Shown: one piece after another, positions 60,959-64,000 of the stretch
How the letters are laid out: each line of letters starts with the position of its first letter
Numbering within the stretch: position 1 is the stretch's first letter
From: Caprella mutica
Taxonomy: Eukaryota > Arthropoda > Malacostraca > Amphipoda > Caprellidae
NCBI GenBank assembly: GCA_947561585.1
Contig: CANNZV010005055.1
Span: 26,007-90,006 of the forward strand
Direction of reading: 5' to 3'
DNA: 64,000 nucleotides
The notes under the pieces: generated by a model
Seen by the model: the letters and a program-made list of their open reading frames with translations, nothing else
Databases searched by the model: none
Told to the model about the DNA's origin: nothing
Translations under genes and position numbers: made by a program

Positions 60959-62017
60959 TTGCAGGAGATTTTGTCAGAGCACAATCTTGTCGCCCTCATT
61001 GGCTTGGTCGGAGGCATCCTCTTGGGATTGGCCGCACGTCTGGGCCGTTTTTGCACGCTGGGCGCCATCGAAGACGCCCTGTACGGCGGCTCAAACGTCC
61101 GAATGCGCATGTGGGGCATTGCCATCGGATTTGCTGTCTTGGGCAGCTTTGGACTGATGTCCGCAGGACTACTTGAAGGCGCGTCCACCTACTATCTCTC
61201 GATCCGCTGGATGCCACTGGCTTCGATCATTGGTGGATTGTTGTTCGGCTATGGCATGGCCCTGTCGGGCAATTGTGGCTATGGCGCTATTGCGCGGCTG
61301 GGCGGTGGGGATCTTCGCAGCTTTGTCATTGTTTTGGTTATGGGCGTGTCCACATTTGTTGTCTTGTCCGGCCCGCTGGCGCCGCTGCGCGCAAGCCTCT
61401 TTCCACAATCTGAAGTGATTGCTGCAACACCCCCCGGCATTGCCCATCATCTGGGCGCACTGACCGGCGTGTCCATCAACCTGATCGGCATGGGGATTGG
61501 CGCCCTGATCCTGATTGGATCGGCCCTGTCCCGCGAATTGTGGGAAAAACCGTCCATGGTGTTCTGGGCCGTTATGGTGGGTTTGGCTGTGATCATCGGG
61601 TGGGGCGGCACGGCTTGGATTGCACGCACAGGATTTGAAGACCTGCCCGTCGTGTCCCACAGTTTCGCGGCACCTTTGGGCGACTCGATATTGTGGTTCA
61701 TGACAGGATCTGCGCGTCCTTTGTCCTTTGCGGTTGGATCCGTCGCGGGCGTTTGGCTGGGCGCCTTCATTGGATCCCTGATCAAAGGCCATTTCCGCTG
61801 GGAAGCCTGCGAAGACCCGCGCGAATTGCGCCGTCAGATCGTCGGCGCGGCCCTGATGGGCGCGGGCGCCGTGATTGCACTGGGCTGTTCAATCGGTCAG
61901 GGCCTAAGCGCGTTTTCGGTGCTGTCCCTGTCGGCGCCAATCACATTTGCTGCGATTTTTGCCGGCGCCGCATTTGGCCTGCGCCAACTCATCGAAGGCT
62001 TTCAGCCAGCTGAATGA
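60959..62017 (+). CDS. soxT: SoxT, YeeE/YedE-type sulfur transporter
   Basis: The 352-residue polytopic protein has about nine or ten transmembrane helices in two YeeE/YedE repeats. Each repeat carries conserved cysteine motifs: GRFCTLGAIEDAL (near residue 30) and SGNCGYGAIARLGGGDLR (near residue 102) in the first, and a late ALGCSIGQGLSAFSVLSL (near residue 320) in the second. Related transporters import thiosulfate or other sulfur compounds. Its linkage to soxS and soxR matches the soxSRT arrangement of Pseudaminobacter. The TTG at 60959 follows GGGAGGG. Confidence 0.88.
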   Translation: MQEILSEHNLVALIGLVGGILLGLAARLGRFCTLGAIEDALYGGSNVRMRMWGIAIGFAVLGSFGLMSAGLLEGASTYYLSIRWMPLASIIGGLLFGYGMALSGNCGYGAIARLGGGDLRSFVIVLVMGVSTFVVLSGPLAPLRASLFPQSEVIAATPPGIAHHLGALTGVSINLIGMGIGALILIGSALSRELWEKPSMVFWAVMVGLAVIIGWGGTAWIARTGFEDLPVVSHSFAAPLGDSILWFMTGSARPLSFAVGSVAGVWLGAFIGSLIKGHFRWEACEDPRELRRQIVGAALMGAGAVIALGCSIGQGLSAFSVLSLSAPITFAAIFAGAAFGLRQLIEGFQPAE

Positions 62018-62020
62018 CGG

Positions 62021-62608
62021 TCAGTCAAAGTCGCGCAGGCGCGCCACATAACGTGCCAACGTGTCGATTTCCAGATTCACCCGATCCCCGACCTTGGCCT
62101 GCCCCCACGTCGTCACCGACTTGGTATGTGGGATAAAGTTGATGCCAAAATCGCACCCGGACACCTCATTCACCGTCAGCGATGTTCCGTTCAGCGCAAC
62201 TGATCCTTTCGGCGCGATGTAGCGCGCCAAAGATTCTGGCGCCCGCAGCGTGACCCGTGTGCTGTCGCCGTCTTCGTGCATTTCAACAATCTCGGCCACT
62301 CCGTCCACATGGCCCGACACGATATGCCCGCCCAATTCATCCCCGACCTTTAGCGCGCGTTCCAGATTGATACGTCGACCCACTGTCCACATATCAAGAT
62401 TGGTTTTCGAAACCGTTTCGGCACTGATTTCCATATCGAACCAATCGTCACCCAAGACCACGACCGTCAGGCACACCCCATCGCAGGCAATCGACGCACC
62501 AATATCGATTCCAGACGTATCATAGGACGTTGCAATCCGAGCCCGTAGATCTCCGCGCTGTTCAAGCTCGCGAATTTCGCCCATATCGGTGACGATACCT
62601 GTAAACAT
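62021..62608 (-). CDS. ribE: Riboflavin synthase, alpha subunit
   Basis: The 195-residue enzyme dismutates two 6,7-dimethyl-8-ribityllumazine molecules to riboflavin. It has two lumazine-binding barrels: FTGIVTDMGEI and CDGVCLTVV in the first, GHIVSGHVDGVAEIVE and NGTSLTVNEV in the second. The ATG at 62608 follows AAGGAGGG and gives the standard MFTGI start. Only three bases separate its stop from the convergent soxT stop. No FMN riboswitch was seen upstream. Confidence 0.95.
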   Translation of the reverse strand: MFTGIVTDMGEIRELEQRGDLRARIATSYDTSGIDIGASIACDGVCLTVVVLGDDWFDMEISAETVSKTNLDMWTVGRRINLERALKVGDELGGHIVSGHVDGVAEIVEMHEDGDSTRVTLRAPESLARYIAPKGSVALNGTSLTVNEVSGCDFGINFIPHTKSVTTWGQAKVGDRVNLEIDTLARYVARLRDFD

Positions 62609-62708
62609 CTCGGGGCCCTCCTTGGGGAAAAACGACAAAGACCAAGCCTTAATTTCGCCGAACTCAGGCGCTAAGACTGTTTCCAGAGCAAGGACATAAA
62701 ACGGCACC

Positions 62709-64000
62709 ATGAACAAGGCAACCGGTCAGAAACGCGTCTTTCTTTTCCTGCAAGGACCGCACGGACCATTCTTCAACCGGCTTGGCGCCATGTTGCGCAA
62801 AACCGGCGCCGAAGTCTGGCGCGTCGGCTTCAACGCAGGCGACCGCGCCTTTTGGTTCCATCCACGCAGCTATATCCCCTATCGCGGCAAGGCCGCGGAT
62901 TGGCGCGCCCGCTTTGTCGATCTGGTAACAGAAAAGAACGTCACTGACATCGTGCTATATGGCGATGTCCGTCCGATCCATGCCCAAGCCGTCGAGGAAG
63001 CCAAGGCGCGCGGCCTGACGGTTCATGTTTTCGAAGAAGGCTATATGCGCCCCTATTGGGTGACCTATGAACGGGGCGGCAGCAACGGCCATTCCCGTCT
63101 GATGAACATGTCCGTTAGCCAGATGCAAAAAGCGCTTGAGCTGTCGGATATGGAAGCCCCCCTGCCCCCAGCCCATTGGGGGGACATGCGCCAGCACATC
63201 TTTTACGGTGCGCTGTATCATTGGTTCGTGATGTTTCGGAACGGCGACTACCGGAACTTTCAGCCGCACCGTGCGATTTCGGTGTTCAAAGAATTCCAGC
63301 TGTATCTAAAACGTTTGCTGCTGATGCCAGTGTCATGGGCCGTGCGCGTGGCATCCACTCAGCGCATCCGGTTGGGCGGTTTCCCCTACCACCTTGCCCT
63401 CATGCAGCTTGAACACGATTCCAGCTTTCAGAAGCATTCGCCCTTTTCAACGATGCCTGAGTTTCTGGAACTGGTGGTCGCAGGCTTTGCCGAAGGGGCG
63501 CCGGGCCACCACCATCTGGTGTTCAAAGCCCACCCACTAGAGGATGGCCGTGTCAACAACCGCCGCGCCATCCGGGACAGCGCACGCAAACATGGCGTAG
63601 CCGATCGTGTGCACTATGTACGCGGCGGCAAGCTGGCGCAGCTATTGAACGACGCCCGCAGCGCAGTGACCGTGAATTCCACCGCCGCACAACAGGTGTT
63701 GTGGCGGGGCATCCCGCTCAAGGTTTTTGGCGATGCAGTCTATTCCAAACCCGAATTCGTTTCGACCCAGCCATTGCCTGACTTCTTTTCCCAACCGACC
63801 AGACCAGATAATCGCGCTTACAAAGATTACCGGCGCTATCTGCTTGAAACGTCGCAATTGCCCGGTGGTTTTTATTCCGCACGGGGCCGCAGACAACTGT
63901 TGCGGCAGGTTGTCGACATGATGCTGTCACCCGACGATCCTTATGATGCGCTGAAACGCGGGACCGCGGCGCCTCGGCAACAGTTGCGTGTGGTGCACTG
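62709..64000 (+). CDS. KpsS-like capsular polysaccharide export/biosynthesis protein, 3' end beyond window
   Basis: An ATG at 62709 opens a frame that is still open at the right edge (430 codons visible). It begins MNKATGQKRVFLFLQGPHGPFF, with FNRLGAMLRKTGAEVWRVGFNAGDR next, then VHVFEEGYMRPYWVTYERGG (near residue 106), LVFKAHPLEDGR (near residue 272) and VTVNSTAAQQVLWRGIPLKVFG (near residue 320). These are features of the capsule polysaccharide KpsS/LipB family, which adds the Kdo linker to the capsule lipid anchor. It is divergent from ribE. Whether other capsule genes follow cannot be seen. Confidence 0.87.
   Translation, partial: MNKATGQKRVFLFLQGPHGPFFNRLGAMLRKTGAEVWRVGFNAGDRAFWFHPRSYIPYRGKAADWRARFVDLVTEKNVTDIVLYGDVRPIHAQAVEEAKARGLTVHVFEEGYMRPYWVTYERGGSNGHSRLMNMSVSQMQKALELSDMEAPLPPAHWGDMRQHIFYGALYHWFVMFRNGDYRNFQPHRAISVFKEFQLYLKRLLLMPVSWAVRVASTQRIRLGGFPYHLALMQLEHDSSFQKHSPFSTMPEFLELVVAGFAEGAPGHHHLVFKAHPLEDGRVNNRRAIRDSARKHGVADRVHYVRGGKLAQLLNDARSAVTVNSTAAQQVLWRGIPLKVFGDAVYSKPEFVSTQPLPDFFSQPTRPDNRAYKDYRRYLLETSQLPGGFYSARGRRQLLRQVVDMMLSPDDPYDALKRGTAAPRQQLRVVH

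Noticed and set aside
62609..62708. FMN riboswitch upstream of ribE
   Set aside because: The 100-base spacer has no RFN-element conserved blocks and no matching stem arrangement.

Overview
The window comes from an alphaproteobacterium, most likely a marine member of the Rhodobacteraceae (Roseobacter group). The evidence is a moderately GC-rich genome, a complete Paracoccus/Ruegeria-type sox thiosulfate-oxidation cluster, the hisB-hisH-hisA-hisF-hisE arrangement, a lone PtsP, Rhodobacterales-type intergenic hairpin repeats and many family-typical conserved proteins. No prophage, CRISPR array or recognisable defence system was found. Most of the window is housekeeping or ordinary accessory metabolism.

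Layout: 1-5.0 kb is a sugar-acid catabolic cluster: a RuBisCO-like protein running off the left edge, a four-carbon-acid-sugar kinase of the DUF1537 family, a divergent ApnO-like oxidoisomerase, a GntR/FCD regulator and an FMN-dependent alpha-hydroxy-acid oxidase. Together they suggest oxidative use of apionate or a related branched sugar acid. After a 733-base gap of Ns comes pyruvate carboxylase (5.8-9.1 kb), then rhodanese, VOC and phosphoesterase genes, two identical tRNA-Gly genes and a Kef-type cation/proton antiporter. From 13.3 to 20.7 kb lie the histidine genes hisB, hisH, hisA, hisF and hisE. They are split by a 3.1-kb islet between hisA and hisF that holds a DUF2867 gene, an SDR, an IS5-family element beside an IS630-family remnant, and an unrecognised small membrane protein.

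The 20.7-48 kb stretch is mixed: an alpha/beta hydrolase, a fatty-acid desaturase, an Ldh_2 dehydrogenase flanked by two copies of a 46-base repeat, a DUF2235 hydrolase, a CoxL-like molybdoenzyme subunit without partner genes, an ornithine decarboxylase-like enzyme with a divergent Lrp regulator, YciB, a secreted/membrane protein interrupted by a second N gap, a DMT transporter, FtsY, a lytic transglycosylase, lysoplasmalogenase, a NuoE-NuoF fusion (formate dehydrogenase beta-like), AlkB, Kdo transferase, aspartate kinase, PtsP, RlmB and tRNA-Tyr.

From 48.6 to 62.0 kb lies the sulfur-oxidation region. A CcdA/thioredoxin pair converges on soxFEDCBAZYXWV (minus strand), which diverges from soxS-soxR-soxT. 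SoxXA, SoxYZ, SoxB and SoxCD form the periplasmic thiosulfate-oxidising complex. SoxV, SoxW and SoxS keep its thiols reduced, SoxR is the ArsR-type repressor and SoxT a YeeE/YedE-type sulfur transporter. A 16-base motif recurs at the soxS-soxV and soxW-soxX intergenic regions, and a third time just upstream of soxB. The window ends with riboflavin synthase and the start of a KpsS-like capsule export gene.

One caution applies throughout. At least ten genes that should be intact carry one or more single-base indels, mostly an extra base in a short homopolymer, so many apparent pseudogenes here are probably sequencing errors.
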